From assembly GCA_945901085.1 (NCBI GenBank), contig CAMDJV010000013.1, positions 1 through 64,000 of the forward strand: a stretch of DNA of 64,000 nt, in the 5' to 3' direction. This DNA comes from Rhodovarius crocodyli (GTDB taxonomy: Bacteria > Pseudomonadota > Alphaproteobacteria > Acetobacterales > Acetobacteraceae). Below the pieces are notes generated by a model. That model made no database searches and had not been told where the DNA came from. It was given only the letters and a program-made list of their open reading frames with translations. Below are positions 36,523-45,621 of the stretch, piece by piece (position 1 is the first letter of the stretch; each line of letters begins with the position of its first letter). The translations under genes and the position numbers were made by a program.

Positions 36523-37634
36523 CAGCGCGGGCGCGCCGGCGCGGTTTCGGCCGCCTGCATGCCATAGACGAAGTTGTCATAGGTGCTCTCTGCCACCCGG
36601 AACCACTGCAGCTGGGAATCGCGATAGGTCTTGAAGTGCTCATAGACCTTCTTGAAATTGGCGTTGCGCGCGGCGGTCTCGTCATAGAGTTCGAAGGCGG
36701 CGCGGTAGCAGGCCTCCATCACCGGCCGCGGGAAGGGCCGCAACTGGGTGCCGGCGGCGACCAGGCGGCGCAGCGCCTGCGGGTTCTGGTTGTCGTATTT
36801 GGCGATGGTCTCGATCGTGGCGTCGCGGCAGGCGGATTCCAGCGCATCCTTGTAGAGTTGCGGCAGCTCGTTGAACTTCGCCTGGTTGATGGTCATCGAG
36901 AGGTTGAGGCCACCCTCCCACCAGCCGGGATAGTAATAAAACGGCGCCACGCGCTGGAAGCCCAGCTTTTCGTCATCATAGGGGCCGACCCATTCGGCGG
37001 CGTCGATCGTGCCGCGCTCCAGCGCCGGGTAGATGTCGCCGCCGGCGATCTGCTGTGCCACCACGCCCAGCTTGGCCAGGACATTGCCGGCAAAGCCGCC
37101 GATGCGCATCTTCAACCCGCGCAGGTCTTCCACCGAGCGAATCTCGCGGCGGAACCAGCCGCCCATCTGCGCCCCGGTATTGCCGGCCGGAATGCTCAGC
37201 ACGTTATAGGTGGCAAAGAAATCCTTCATCACCTCACGGCCGCCGCCGGCGATCAGCCAGGAATTGATCTGCCGGAAATTCATCCCGAAGGGCACGGTGC
37301 CATCGAAGGCGAAGGTCGGATCCTTGCCGACGAAGTAGTAGCTGGCGGTATGGGTGCATTCCACCGTGCCGGCCTGGACGGCGTCCAGCGTGGCCAGGCC
37401 TGGGACCAATTCGCCGGCCTGGAAGACCTGAATACGGAATTTATTGTCGGTCAGCGCCGCCACCCGGCGCGCAACATGCTCACCCGCACCGTAGATGGTA
37501 TCAAGCGCGCGCGGAAAGCTGCTGGCGCAGCGCCAGCGCACTTCCGGCATGGCCTGGGCCAGGGCCGGGGTCGCAAGGGCCGGCAGAATAGCCGCGGCAG
37601 CTGCACCAGCCGACATGATGTTGCGTCGTTGCAT
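36522..37634 (-). CDS. TRAP transporter solute-binding protein, TakP-like
   Basis: This 370-residue periplasmic protein starts MQRRNIMSAGAAA with a twin-arginine-like signal ending ALAQA. It has the DctP pattern DAVQAGTVECTHTASYYFVGKDP. The segment ALERGTIDAAEWVGPYDDEKLGF and PGWWEGG match TakP-type receptors, which bind 2-oxoacids with Na+. The ligand is therefore likely a 2-oxo or other monocarboxylate, not a C4-dicarboxylate. It is first in the TRAP operon and divergent from the hyf operon across 152 bp. Confidence 0.88.
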   Translation of the reverse strand: MQRRNIMSAGAAAAAILPALATPALAQAMPEVRWRCASSFPRALDTIYGAGEHVARRVAALTDNKFRIQVFQAGELVPGLATLDAVQAGTVECTHTASYYFVGKDPTFAFDGTVPFGMNFRQINSWLIAGGGREVMKDFFATYNVLSIPAGNTGAQMGGWFRREIRSVEDLRGLKMRIGGFAGNVLAKLGVVAQQIAGGDIYPALERGTIDAAEWVGPYDDEKLGFQRVAPFYYYPGWWEGGLNLSMTINQAKFNELPQLYKDALESACRDATIETIAKYDNQNPQALRRLVAAGTQLRPFPRPVMEACYRAAFELYDETAARNANFKKVYEHFKTYRDSQLQWFRVAESTYDNFVYGMQAAETAPARPR

Positions 37635-37786
37635 GGACGTTTTCTCCCGAGCCACGTGGAATACCACCGCAATTCTTAACCGAATTGTCCCCTATGTGAA
37701 TTCTGCCGCCGCGTCCATCGCTAACTCTTCCCCACAGCCTGCTGCATGGCGCATGCTGCATTCGTGACGCGCCGCAACCCTCCGCC

Positions 37787-39754
37787 ATGCTGACCACGCT
37801 ATGCCTGCTGCTCGCAGCGCTGTTGCTGCTCGTGCTGCCGGCCGCGCTGGGCCTTGTGAGGCTGCTGCGGCTGGGCGGCGCCCTGGTGATGGCGGGCCTG
37901 GCGGTGCTGGCAGTGCTGGCCTTGCTCGCGCCCTCGGCTGCGGTGATGGCCCTGCCGCTCGGCCCGCCCTGGGCGGCGGCGCTGGTTGCTTTGGACCCGC
38001 TTTCGGCCTGGTTCCTGCTGCTGCTAGGGCTCACCGGCGCTTTTGCCGCACTGCTGATCAATCCGGGGCCACGCCATGAAATGGTCTGCTTCCCGCTCTT
38101 CCTGTTCGGCATGGCACTGTGCATCACCGCCGCCGATGGGTTTTGCCTGCTGCTGGGCTTTGAGGCCATGTCTTTGGCCAGTTGGGCCATCCTGCATGAA
38201 CGGCGGGCGGCCCGGTTATATCTGATGTTCGCCATTTTCGGCGGTGGCTGCCTGATGGCAGCAATGGGCCTGTTGGCGGCTGGTGCGGGGTCGCTTGGCT
38301 TCGCTGCCCTTCGCGCGGCGCCGCCCGAGGGTTTCGTCGCCTTGGCCGTGCTCTTGCTGGTCACGCTGGGGGCGGGGGCCAAAGCCGGCCTGGCCCCTTT
38401 GCATTTGTGGCTGCCGCTGGCGCATCCGGCCGCGCCGGCGCATGTCTCGGCGCTGATGTCGGCGGTGATGGTGAAGGTGGCGCTCTATGTCATCTTGCGC
38501 ATGGTCTTCGACCTTTGCGGCCCGGCGCAGGCCTCCTTCTGGGGTATGCCTTTGCTGCTGATGGGCGCGGCCTCGGCCCTGCTGGGCGCGCTGCGGGCCA
38601 ATCTCGAAAATGACACCAAGGCCATTTTGGCCTGTTCCACCATTGAGAATGTGGGGATGATCGCGGTGGGCCTGGGCCTGGCGCTGATGTTCCGTGGTGC
38701 TGACATGGCGGTGCCTGCGGCCCTGGCCCTGGCTGGCGCGCTGCTGCACGTGATGAACCATGGGCTGTTCAAATGCCTGCTCTTCCTCGGTGTGGGTGTG
38801 GTCTTGGAGCAGGCGGGGCAACGCCGGTTGGATGCGCTGGGCGGGCTTTTGCACAATATGCCGGTGCTGGGCTGGGCCATGCTGGTGGGCGCGCTCTCGG
38901 CCGCTGCTGTGCCGCCGCTCTCGGGTTTTGCCAGTGAATGGCTGCTGTTGCAGGCCTTGCTGGGCGCCTGGCGCACTGGCGATGCGCTGTTCCAATTCGC
39001 GGCCCTGGTGGCGCTGGCCATGGTGGCCATGGCGGTGGCGCTGGGGGCGGCGGCCATGTTGCGACTCTGGGGGTTGGTGTTTCTGGGGCGCCCGCGTAGC
39101 CCCCGGGTGGCGGGGGCGGAGGATGTCTCCGGCCCTGGCCGCGCCGGGCTGCTGTTGCCGGCGGCGTTGAGCCTTCTGCTGGGCGCCTTTCCCGCCCTGG
39201 CGCTGGGGCTGATGCAACCAGTGCTCGCGCAATGGCTGGGCCCGGCGGTGGCAATGCCGGGGGGCGTGCTGGGGCTTTCGGCGGGCGATGCCGGGGCGCG
39301 CTACATGGTGCTGCCGGCCATCCTGCTTCTGGGGGTTCTGGCGCTGGTGCTGTGGCGTGGCGCGCAATGGCGAGGCGGCGGCGGCGCCACTCGCGCACCG
39401 GCCTGGGATTGCGGCTTCATCGCGCCCCCCGTGCATCTCCCTTTCGGCAATGCCGCTACGCAGCCCAGTGGTGAGGGTTTTGCCCAGCCTATCTCCCGCA
39501 TGCTGGCCGGCCCGCTGATGGCCGCGCGTGAAAACGTGGCGGTGCCGCCGCCCGGCAGCATGGCCAGCGCAGAATACAGCGCCTCCAGCGCTGACCCGAC
39601 CTGGCGGGCCCTGACCACGCTGCGCGCCGCGCGCCATGCCGTGAGCAACCGGGTGGATCGCTTTCGCGCCCTCTCGGTCCGCCACGCTCTAGGGCTGCTC
39701 TTCGCCACCCTGGTGCTGCTGTTGGCCGTGCTGGCGGGGCTGGAGCGGCCATGA
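37787..39754 (+). CDS. hyfB: Hydrogenase-4 subunit B-like proton-translocating membrane protein
   Basis: The 655-residue antiporter-like protein has about sixteen membrane segments and the HyfB/NuoL pattern: GAGAKAGLAPLHLWLPLAHPAAP, STIENVGMIAVG and HVMNHGLFKCLLFLGVG. A C-terminal hydrophilic part contains DCGFIAPP. It should move protons (or Na+) through the membrane arm of a complex I-like machine. It is the first of six tightly overlapping genes (hyfBCEFGI); a hyfD homologue is absent. Its stop overlaps the next start by four bases. Confidence 0.9.
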   Translation: MLTTLCLLLAALLLLVLPAALGLVRLLRLGGALVMAGLAVLAVLALLAPSAAVMALPLGPPWAAALVALDPLSAWFLLLLGLTGAFAALLINPGPRHEMVCFPLFLFGMALCITAADGFCLLLGFEAMSLASWAILHERRAARLYLMFAIFGGGCLMAAMGLLAAGAGSLGFAALRAAPPEGFVALAVLLLVTLGAGAKAGLAPLHLWLPLAHPAAPAHVSALMSAVMVKVALYVILRMVFDLCGPAQASFWGMPLLLMGAASALLGALRANLENDTKAILACSTIENVGMIAVGLGLALMFRGADMAVPAALALAGALLHVMNHGLFKCLLFLGVGVVLEQAGQRRLDALGGLLHNMPVLGWAMLVGALSAAAVPPLSGFASEWLLLQALLGAWRTGDALFQFAALVALAMVAMAVALGAAAMLRLWGLVFLGRPRSPRVAGAEDVSGPGRAGLLLPAALSLLLGAFPALALGLMQPVLAQWLGPAVAMPGGVLGLSAGDAGARYMVLPAILLLGVLALVLWRGAQWRGGGGATRAPAWDCGFIAPPVHLPFGNAATQPSGEGFAQPISRMLAGPLMAARENVAVPPPGSMASAEYSASSADPTWRALTTLRAARHAVSNRVDRFRALSVRHALGLLFATLVLLLAVLAGLERP

Positions 39755-40713
39755 TGCTGGGTCTTGCCGCCATTGTGACGCAGATGATGCATCTGGCGCT
39801 CGTGCTGGCCATGGCGCCGGTGCTGGTGGGGCTGGTGCGGCTGGTGAAGGCGCGGCTGATGGGCCGGCGTGGCCCTGCGTTGCTGCAACCCTGGCGGGAT
39901 CTGGCAAAATTGCTGCGCAAGCGCCCGGTGCTGGCCGATGGCGCCACCGAGATCTCCCGCGCTGCGCCATATGTCGCCTGCGCGGCCACGCTCTTCGCCG
40001 CCGTGCTGGTGCCGGGCTTTGCCCAGGGCATGCTGCTCGCGCCGCTGGCTGATCTGCTACTGCTGGCAGGATTGCTGGCCTTGGCACGGGTGGCGCTGGC
40101 GTTGGCGGGCATGGATGTGGGCACGGCCTTTGGCGGCATGGGTGCTGCGCGCGAATTGAGCTTTTCCGCCTGCGCCGAACCGGTGCTGCTGCTGTGCATC
40201 CTGGTGCTGGCCATGATCGCCGGGACGACCAATCTGGATGCGATGATTGTGGCCTTCCGTGAGGGAGGCGTGGGCCTGCGGGTGTCGCTCGCACTCATTG
40301 CCGTGGCGCTGCTGGCGGTGGGGCTGGTGGAGAATGCCCGCATGCCGGCCGACAACCCGGCCACCCATCTGGAACTCACCATGGTGCATGAGGCGATGAT
40401 CCTGGAGGCAAGCGGGCGCCACCTTGCTTTGTGGGAGTTGCAAGCGGCGTTGAAACTGCTGGTCTGGATGGCGCTGCTCTCTGCCGTGTTCATGCCTTGG
40501 GGTATGGCGCCGGCCGGGGCGGGGCCGTTGGCCTGGCTGCTGGGGCTGGTGGCCTGGCTCGGCAAGATCACCGCGCTGGCCGTGGCGCTGGCGGTGTTTG
40601 AGAGTGCGATTGCCAAAATGCGGGTGTTCCGGATTCCGGAATTTCTCGGTGTGGCGCTGTTGCTGGCGGCGCTGGCGGTCGCATTGCTCTTTGTTTCGAC
40701 AGGGCTCGCCTGA
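39751..40713 (+). CDS. hyfC: Hydrogenase-4 subunit C-like (NuoH-like) membrane anchor
   Basis: This 320-residue protein has eight to nine membrane helices. NuoH/HyfC features are MGRRGPALLQPWRDLAKLLRK near the N-terminus, GMGAARELSFSACAEP, and ENARMPADNPATHLELTM with a conserved Glu-rich loop. It ends FRIPEFLGVALLLAAL. It couples the soluble large and small subunits to the ion-pumping arm. Start and stop overlap both neighbours. Confidence 0.92.
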   Translation: MMLGLAAIVTQMMHLALVLAMAPVLVGLVRLVKARLMGRRGPALLQPWRDLAKLLRKRPVLADGATEISRAAPYVACAATLFAAVLVPGFAQGMLLAPLADLLLLAGLLALARVALALAGMDVGTAFGGMGAARELSFSACAEPVLLLCILVLAMIAGTTNLDAMIVAFREGGVGLRVSLALIAVALLAVGLVENARMPADNPATHLELTMVHEAMILEASGRHLALWELQAALKLLVWMALLSAVFMPWGMAPAGAGPLAWLLGLVAWLGKITALAVALAVFESAIAKMRVFRIPEFLGVALLLAALAVALLFVSTGLA

Positions 40714-41372
40714 TGGGTGGTCTGGCCTATGACATTGCGCATGTGCTGGGCGGCGCCATGCTGCTTTGCTCCTTTCTGTTGCTGACCCAGCGCCGGCTGG
40801 GTGGGGTTATCTGGCTGTTGGCGGCGCAGGGGCTGCTGCTGGCCATGGCTGCGGCGTGGCAGGGTTATTCTCAAGGGTCGGTTCATCTCTACGCCTCCGC
40901 CGCCATCGCGCTGGCCGCCAAGGCGGTGGCGATACCGCTGGCGCTGCGCGAGGCGACGCGGCGCACCGGTGGCAGCGGCGCCGATGCCGGCCTGCCCACC
41001 ATGCCCGCATTGCTCGGCGGAGGGGCGATGGTGGCCTTGGCCATTCTGGTCGCGCTGCCGGCCTCTGCCGGCACCTCGGCGCTGATGCGGGAGGATCTGG
41101 CCATCGCGCTCTCCGTTCTGCTCCTGGGGCTGCTGATGATGTGCACCCGCCGCCATGCCCTGGCCCAGGCTGCGGGGCTGCTGAGCATGGAGAATGCGCT
41201 CATGCTTGCCGCCGTCGGTGCCGCTGGCATGCCGCTGGTGGTGGAGCTTTCCGCGGCTGGCCTGGTGCTGGTGGTGGCGGCGCTGGCGGGGCTGTTCGGT
41301 ATGCGCATGCGCGAGCAGGTGGCAAGCCTGGACACCCAGGCGCTCGATGCCCATCGCGGGGACCGGCACTGA
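40713..41372 (+). CDS. hyfE: Hydrogenase-4 subunit E-like (NuoK-like) membrane protein
   Basis: This 219-residue protein has about six to seven membrane helices, with the HyfE pattern YDIAHVLGGAMLLCSFLLLTQRR and SMENALMLAAVGAAGMPLVVELSAAG, which corresponds to the MnhC/NuoK half. It belongs to the proton-conducting membrane arm. It shares single-base overlaps with hyfC and hyfF. The C-terminal tail is short and charged. Confidence 0.9.
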   Translation: MGGLAYDIAHVLGGAMLLCSFLLLTQRRLGGVIWLLAAQGLLLAMAAAWQGYSQGSVHLYASAAIALAAKAVAIPLALREATRRTGGSGADAGLPTMPALLGGGAMVALAILVALPASAGTSALMREDLAIALSVLLLGLLMMCTRRHALAQAAGLLSMENALMLAAVGAAGMPLVVELSAAGLVLVVAALAGLFGMRMREQVASLDTQALDAHRGDRH

Positions 41373-42742
41373 TGTGGGCCGTTCTCATCCCAGCACTCGG
41401 TGCCGCGATTCTGCCCCTGGTGCCACGTGTGGCGCATTGGCTGAACATCGCCTTCGCCGCCGCTACGCTGCTGGCTGTGCTGTTGATGGAGGCGGGCGGC
41501 ACGGGATGGCTGCGGCTTGATGCGCTGAACCATCCGCTGGTGCTGGTGGCGGGCGTTGTCGGCCTCGCCACTGCGGTGTTCTCGGCGCATGAGCGGGTGT
41601 CGCATTCCCGCCAGTACCATGCCGCCTTCCAGGGGTTTTGCGCCGCCAATATGTTGGCCATGCTGTCGGATAATCTCGGCCTCATGTGGGTGGCGATTGA
41701 GGCGGCGACGCTGGCCTCGGTCATCATGGTGGCCACCCCGCGCAGCACTGCGGCGCTTGAGGCCGCCTGGAAATTCTTCATTCTCTGCGGCGTGGGCATC
41801 GCGCTCGCGCTGTTCGGCACGGTGGTGCTGCAGATGGCGCTGCCCGGTGCCGGCCTGTCCTTCGCCGCGCTGCGCGCCGGGGCGGCGGCGGCGGATCCTG
41901 GGCTTTTGAATCTTGCCTTTATTCTGCTGCTGGTGGGGTATGGCACCAAATCCGGCCTGGTGCCGCTGCACCATTGGCTGCCCGATGCCCATGCCGAGGG
42001 TCCGGTGCCGATCACCGCCGTGCTCTCGGGCCTATTGCTGACCACCGCCATGCATGCCGTGCTGCGGGCCAAGAGCGTGGTGGGCGCCAATCCAGGCACC
42101 ATTCCGCCCGGTACCTTCCTGCTGGTGCTGGGGGTGGCGACGCTGCTGGTGGCGGCCTTTGGGCTGTGGCGCCGGCGGGATGCGCGGCGGCTCTTCGCCT
42201 GGTCCTCCATCAAGCATATGGGCGTGGCGGCTATTGCCTTTGGCCTGGGTGGGCCGGCGGCCAATCTCGCCGGTTTGCTGCATCTGATCGGCCATGCCCT
42301 GGTTAAGAGTGCGGTGTTCATCGGCCTGGGGGCTGCTGTGCAACTCAAGGGCTCGCAGCGTGTGGCGGATATTGGCGGGCTCATCGCCTCGCATCCCGGG
42401 TTGGGCTGGGGGCTGGCGCTGGCCGTGCTGGGGGCGGCGGGGCTGCCGCCTTTCATGCTCTTCGCCTCGGAGTTTCTGCTGCTGACCAGCGCGGGGCGGC
42501 AGGCGCCATGGTTGCTGCTGCCGCTTCTGCTGGGGTTGCTGGTGGGTGCGGCGGCTTTGGTGCGGGCCGCGCAACGGCTGTGCCTGGGGCCCGCCACGGC
42601 GGATCTGCCCGATGCGCCCGCGCCGGGGCTGCTGGTGCAAATTCCGCTCTGGGGCCTGTTGCTGCTGGCGTTTTGCGGCATGCTGGCCATGCCCGCCCCC
42701 ATTGCCGCGATGCTGCGTGCGGCGGCGGAGCTGCCGGGATGA
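41372..42742 (+). CDS. hyfF: Hydrogenase-4 subunit F-like proton-translocating membrane protein
   Basis: The 456-residue NuoN/HyfF-like antiporter subunit has about fourteen helices and the signatures LMWVAIEAATLASVIMV, GYGTKSGLVPLHHWLPDAHAEGP and SSIKHMGVAAIAFG with the Lys/His residues of the half-channels. A long open frame extends upstream, but the ATG at 41372 overlaps the hyfE stop and gives the family N-terminus. It is the second ion-pumping subunit of the complex. Confidence 0.92.
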   Translation: MWAVLIPALGAAILPLVPRVAHWLNIAFAAATLLAVLLMEAGGTGWLRLDALNHPLVLVAGVVGLATAVFSAHERVSHSRQYHAAFQGFCAANMLAMLSDNLGLMWVAIEAATLASVIMVATPRSTAALEAAWKFFILCGVGIALALFGTVVLQMALPGAGLSFAALRAGAAAADPGLLNLAFILLLVGYGTKSGLVPLHHWLPDAHAEGPVPITAVLSGLLLTTAMHAVLRAKSVVGANPGTIPPGTFLLVLGVATLLVAAFGLWRRRDARRLFAWSSIKHMGVAAIAFGLGGPAANLAGLLHLIGHALVKSAVFIGLGAAVQLKGSQRVADIGGLIASHPGLGWGLALAVLGAAGLPPFMLFASEFLLLTSAGRQAPWLLLPLLLGLLVGAAALVRAAQRLCLGPATADLPDAPAPGLLVQIPLWGLLLLAFCGMLAMPAPIAAMLRAAAELPG

Positions 42743-44175
42743 TCAGAAAAAACCTCTCCGCCACCAAATGGCAGGCGCTGGCCCGATCCAGCCCGCCCCT
42801 GCTGGCGATGTGGGCAGACCCCACCACCATCTATGCCGCCTTCATGGATGGCGCGGCACCGCAATTGGTCAGTTGCCCGGCCCCCGATGGCCGCTTTGCC
42901 TCCTTCTCCGCCCAGCATCCCGCGGCGGCCTGGTTTGAACGGGCCATCCAGGACCTTTGGGGCCTGGAGGCGGTGGGCAGCATCGATGGCCGGCCCTGGC
43001 TGGACCATGGCCGCTGGCCGGTGCTGAACCCGATGTCGAGCCGCCCGGTGCGCCATGGCAGCGCGCCGCCGCAGCCTGAATTCCTCGAGGCCCTGGGCGC
43101 TGGCGTCCACCAAATTGCCGTGGGCCCGGTGCATGCCGGCATTATCGAGCCCGGGCATTTTCGTTTCCATGTGGTGGGCGAGACGCTGGTGCGGCTGGAG
43201 GCCCGGCTGGGATATACCCATAAGGGCACGCTCGGGCTGATGCTCGGCAAATCGCCACGCGCCGCGGCGCGGTTTCCAGCACGGCTTTCGGGCGATTCCA
43301 CGGTGGCGCATTCCCTGGCCTTCGCGCTGGCCGCTGAGCAGGCGGCGGGCATCACCGCGCCGCCGCGCGCCGTGGCCATGCGCGCCGCCATGGCCGAGAT
43401 CGAGCGTATCGCCAACCACCTCAATGATTGGGGTTTCATCTGCAATGACGCGGCCTTCCCCGCGGTGCATGCCCGCACCGGGGTGCTGCGCGAGGCCTTG
43501 CTGCGGGCCTGCCATGTCGCCTTTGGCCATAGGCTGATGATGGACCGCGTGCTGCCCGGCGGCGTGGCCACCGATATTGCCGCCGGTGGCCTGGGGCTGA
43601 TTGCCGATGCGCTGGCCAGTATCGAGGCCGAACTGCCGGCGCTTGAGCGCATCACCGCCAGCCATGCCAGCCTGCAGGACCGGCTGGTGAGCACCGGCAT
43701 CATCGCGCCCGGGCTTGCGGCCCTGCTCAATGCCGGTGGCGTGGTGGGCCGCGCATCCGGCCGGGCGGTGGATGCCCGCGCGGTGCCGGGATACGCGCCA
43801 TATGATGAGCTGGAGGTGGTGCCCATCACCCGCACCGAGGGCGATGTCGCGGCCCGCCTGGCCGTGCGGCAGGACGAAATTCGCGAGAGTCTGCGGATGC
43901 TGCACATCATCGCCGCCGGCATGCCGGAGGGTGAGATCATGACCGCGCTGCCAGGCCGTGCCGGTGAAGGTTTTGCCCTGGTCGAAGGCTTTCGCGGTGA
44001 GTGCTTCTGCTGGCTGCGCCTCGATGATGGCGGGCTGATCCAGGCCGCCTTCCTGCGCGACCCCTCCTGGCTGCATTGGCCGCTGCTCGAGGCGGCGGTG
44101 CAGGGCAATATCGTGGCCGATTTTCCGCTGATCAACAAAAGCATCAATGGCTCGTATTCGGGGGTGGATCTGTAG
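42739..44175 (+). CDS. hyfG: Hydrogenase-4 large-subunit-like protein (HyfG) without NiFe ligands
   Basis: This 478-residue protein fuses a NuoC-like N-terminal part (about 1-110) to a NuoD/HycE-like large subunit (GPVHAGIIEPGHFRF, LGYTHKG, EIERIANHLNDWG). In true group 4 NiFe hydrogenases the N-terminal ligand motif is R-x-C-G-x-C; here the aligned segment reads R-L-S184-G-D-S187. At the C-terminus DPCxxC is replaced by D-P-S443-W-L-H446. With all four cysteines gone, a NiFe centre cannot form in the usual way. The gene therefore belongs to energy-converting hydrogenase-related (Ehr) complexes, whose reaction remains unsettled. Confidence 0.88.
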   Translation: MIRKNLSATKWQALARSSPPLLAMWADPTTIYAAFMDGAAPQLVSCPAPDGRFASFSAQHPAAAWFERAIQDLWGLEAVGSIDGRPWLDHGRWPVLNPMSSRPVRHGSAPPQPEFLEALGAGVHQIAVGPVHAGIIEPGHFRFHVVGETLVRLEARLGYTHKGTLGLMLGKSPRAAARFPARLSGDSTVAHSLAFALAAEQAAGITAPPRAVAMRAAMAEIERIANHLNDWGFICNDAAFPAVHARTGVLREALLRACHVAFGHRLMMDRVLPGGVATDIAAGGLGLIADALASIEAELPALERITASHASLQDRLVSTGIIAPGLAALLNAGGVVGRASGRAVDARAVPGYAPYDELEVVPITRTEGDVAARLAVRQDEIRESLRMLHIIAAGMPEGEIMTALPGRAGEGFALVEGFRGECFCWLRLDDGGLIQAAFLRDPSWLHWPLLEAAVQGNIVADFPLINKSINGSYSGVDL

Positions 44176-44715
44176 ATGCTCTGGCCCAGCCTCGCCAAGA
44201 ACCTCATCTCGCGGCCGCTGACCGACCCCGCACCCGCCACGCGGCCGGAAGAGGTGGCCGCGCTTGCCGCCATGCTGGAGGCCAGCGCCCGGCGCAGGCT
44301 GGGCCGCTCGCTCGCCATTCGCCAGGTGGATGCGGGCAGTTGCAATGGCTGCGAGCTGGAGATCAATGCCACGCAGAATGTGGTGCATGATCTTGAGCGC
44401 TTTGGCCTGCGTTTCGTCGCCTCGCCCCGCCATGCCGATGTGCTGCTGGTCACCGGGCCGGTGACGCGCAACATGCGCGAGGCGCTGGAGCGCACCCGCG
44501 CCGCCACGCCCGAGCCCTGCTTCATCGTGGCGGTGGGCGATTGCGCGATTGATGGTGGCGTCTTCAAGGGCAGCTATGCGGTGGAGGGCGGCCTCGCGGC
44601 GGAGACGCGCCCCGGCGAGGCGATGATGCGCCCTGATATTCGCATCCCTGGCTGCCCACCCACGCCGACCCAGATCATTCAGGGCCTGCTCACCCTATTG
44701 GCCGCGCAGGAGTAG
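44176..44715 (+). CDS. hyfI: Hydrogenase-4 small-subunit-like protein (HyfI, NuoB-like)
   Basis: The 179-residue protein keeps the four-cysteine set of the proximal [4Fe-4S] site: GSCNGCELE (two Cys), VGDCAIDGG and PGCPPTPTQI. The electron route to the large subunit therefore looks intact although the NiFe ligands are lost there. It starts immediately after hyfG. A NuoI-like ferredoxin subunit (HyfH/HycF) is not present in the operon, so the electron donor must be another protein. The 3' end overlaps the convergent transglycosylase gene by 21 bases. Confidence 0.92.
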   Translation: MLWPSLAKNLISRPLTDPAPATRPEEVAALAAMLEASARRRLGRSLAIRQVDAGSCNGCELEINATQNVVHDLERFGLRFVASPRHADVLLVTGPVTRNMREALERTRAATPEPCFIVAVGDCAIDGGVFKGSYAVEGGLAAETRPGEAMMRPDIRIPGCPPTPTQIIQGLLTLLAAQE

Positions 44716-45621
44716 CGCGAAGCAGGGGGTTGCCTCCTCCGGTGGCACCGCCCGCAGCAGGGTCATGGCGTCATTGAAGAAGGCGCAGAAGGCATCGGCG
44801 TGCCAATGGTCGGCCCTGCGGGTTTGCACCAGGCCCCAGGGGTTGTCGGCCGGGCGCAGCGAGCCGGCATTATAGGCGATGGCGGCCAGCGGCGGGTCGA
44901 AGCCGGTGGGGAGCCGGCCGGCCAGGGCTTGGCGACGGATATAGGCGGCGCCGGCGGCCAGCGCGGTATCCGGTTGCAGCAGCCGGGCGCGGTCGAGTGT
45001 CGGGTCGGCCAGGGCCTCGCGCGCGGTTGAGATCAGGGTTTGCATCAGCCCGGGGGAGACGCGGTCGGGCGTGGTCTCGTCATCCAAATATCCGGGTTCT
45101 TCGCGCAGGGCATCGGCGCGGCCGCCGCTTTCGGTGCAGGTGCAGGCCAGGAGCAATTCCACCGGCACGCGCTGTGCCTGGGCAGCACGCTGCATGGCAG
45201 CGCCATGGGCGGCCCAGGCGCGCGCCACCATGGGCGTGCCGGAAGCAGGGCGCTGGCCATCGATCAGCAGGCCATCGGCGGTGAGTTGCCAGCGCCGCGG
45301 GGCATTGCCGATTGGGGCGCCATGCGCCTCGCTCAGCCGGGCGATGAAGGGTTGCAGCATGGCCCGCCAATCGGCCGGCATGGTGCTGGGTGGGGCGGCC
45401 TGCATCAGCCGGGCCCAGCTTGCCGGGCCGAGAATCCCATCGGCCGCCAGGCTCTGGGCCCGTTGGAAGCGCCGCACCGCATCGCGCGTGGCGGGGCCGA
45501 AAATGCCATCGGTGGCGAGGTTGCCCATGCCGGCGCGGCGCAGCGCCTGCTGGGCCAGCCGGATATCGGCGCCAGATAGGAGCGGCAGGCGAAAGGACAG
45601 GCGGCGTTCGAGCGGGATCAT
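44695..45621 (-). CDS. Peptidoglycan-binding lytic transglycosylase-like protein
   Basis: This 308-residue protein has an N-terminal peptidoglycan-binding domain (about 15-75; LATDGIFGPATRDAVRRFQ and ADGILGPASW). Its C-terminal lysozyme-like transglycosylase domain has the catalytic Glu in CTESGG, then GLMQTL and AYNAGSL. No signal peptide is visible, so delivery to the wall would need a holin-like or other export route. It is last in a three-gene cassette joined by ATGA overlaps to a lipoprotein and a membrane protein. Confidence 0.82.
   Translation of the reverse strand: MIPLERRLSFRLPLLSGADIRLAQQALRRAGMGNLATDGIFGPATRDAVRRFQRAQSLAADGILGPASWARLMQAAPPSTMPADWRAMLQPFIARLSEAHGAPIGNAPRRWQLTADGLLIDGQRPASGTPMVARAWAAHGAAMQRAAQAQRVPVELLLACTCTESGGRADALREEPGYLDDETTPDRVSPGLMQTLISTAREALADPTLDRARLLQPDTALAAGAAYIRRQALAGRLPTGFDPPLAAIAYNAGSLRPADNPWGLVQTRRADHWHADAFCAFFNDAMTLLRAVPPEEATPCFALLLRGQ

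Noticed and set aside
39489-41369. A 626-codon minus-strand frame opposite hyfC/hyfE
   Set aside because: Low-complexity Gln/His/Arg then Ser/Ala-rich translation with no domain, overlapping well-supported genes.
41200-44433. A 1077-codon open frame on the minus strand opposite hyfF and hyfG
   Set aside because: It is a GC-bias shadow: low-complexity, no domain, and fully antisense to clear hyf genes.
37787-44715. Calling the hyf operon an active NiFe hydrogenase or formate hydrogenlyase
   Set aside because: All four NiFe cysteine ligands of the large subunit are replaced, and no formate dehydrogenase or maturation gene is nearby.
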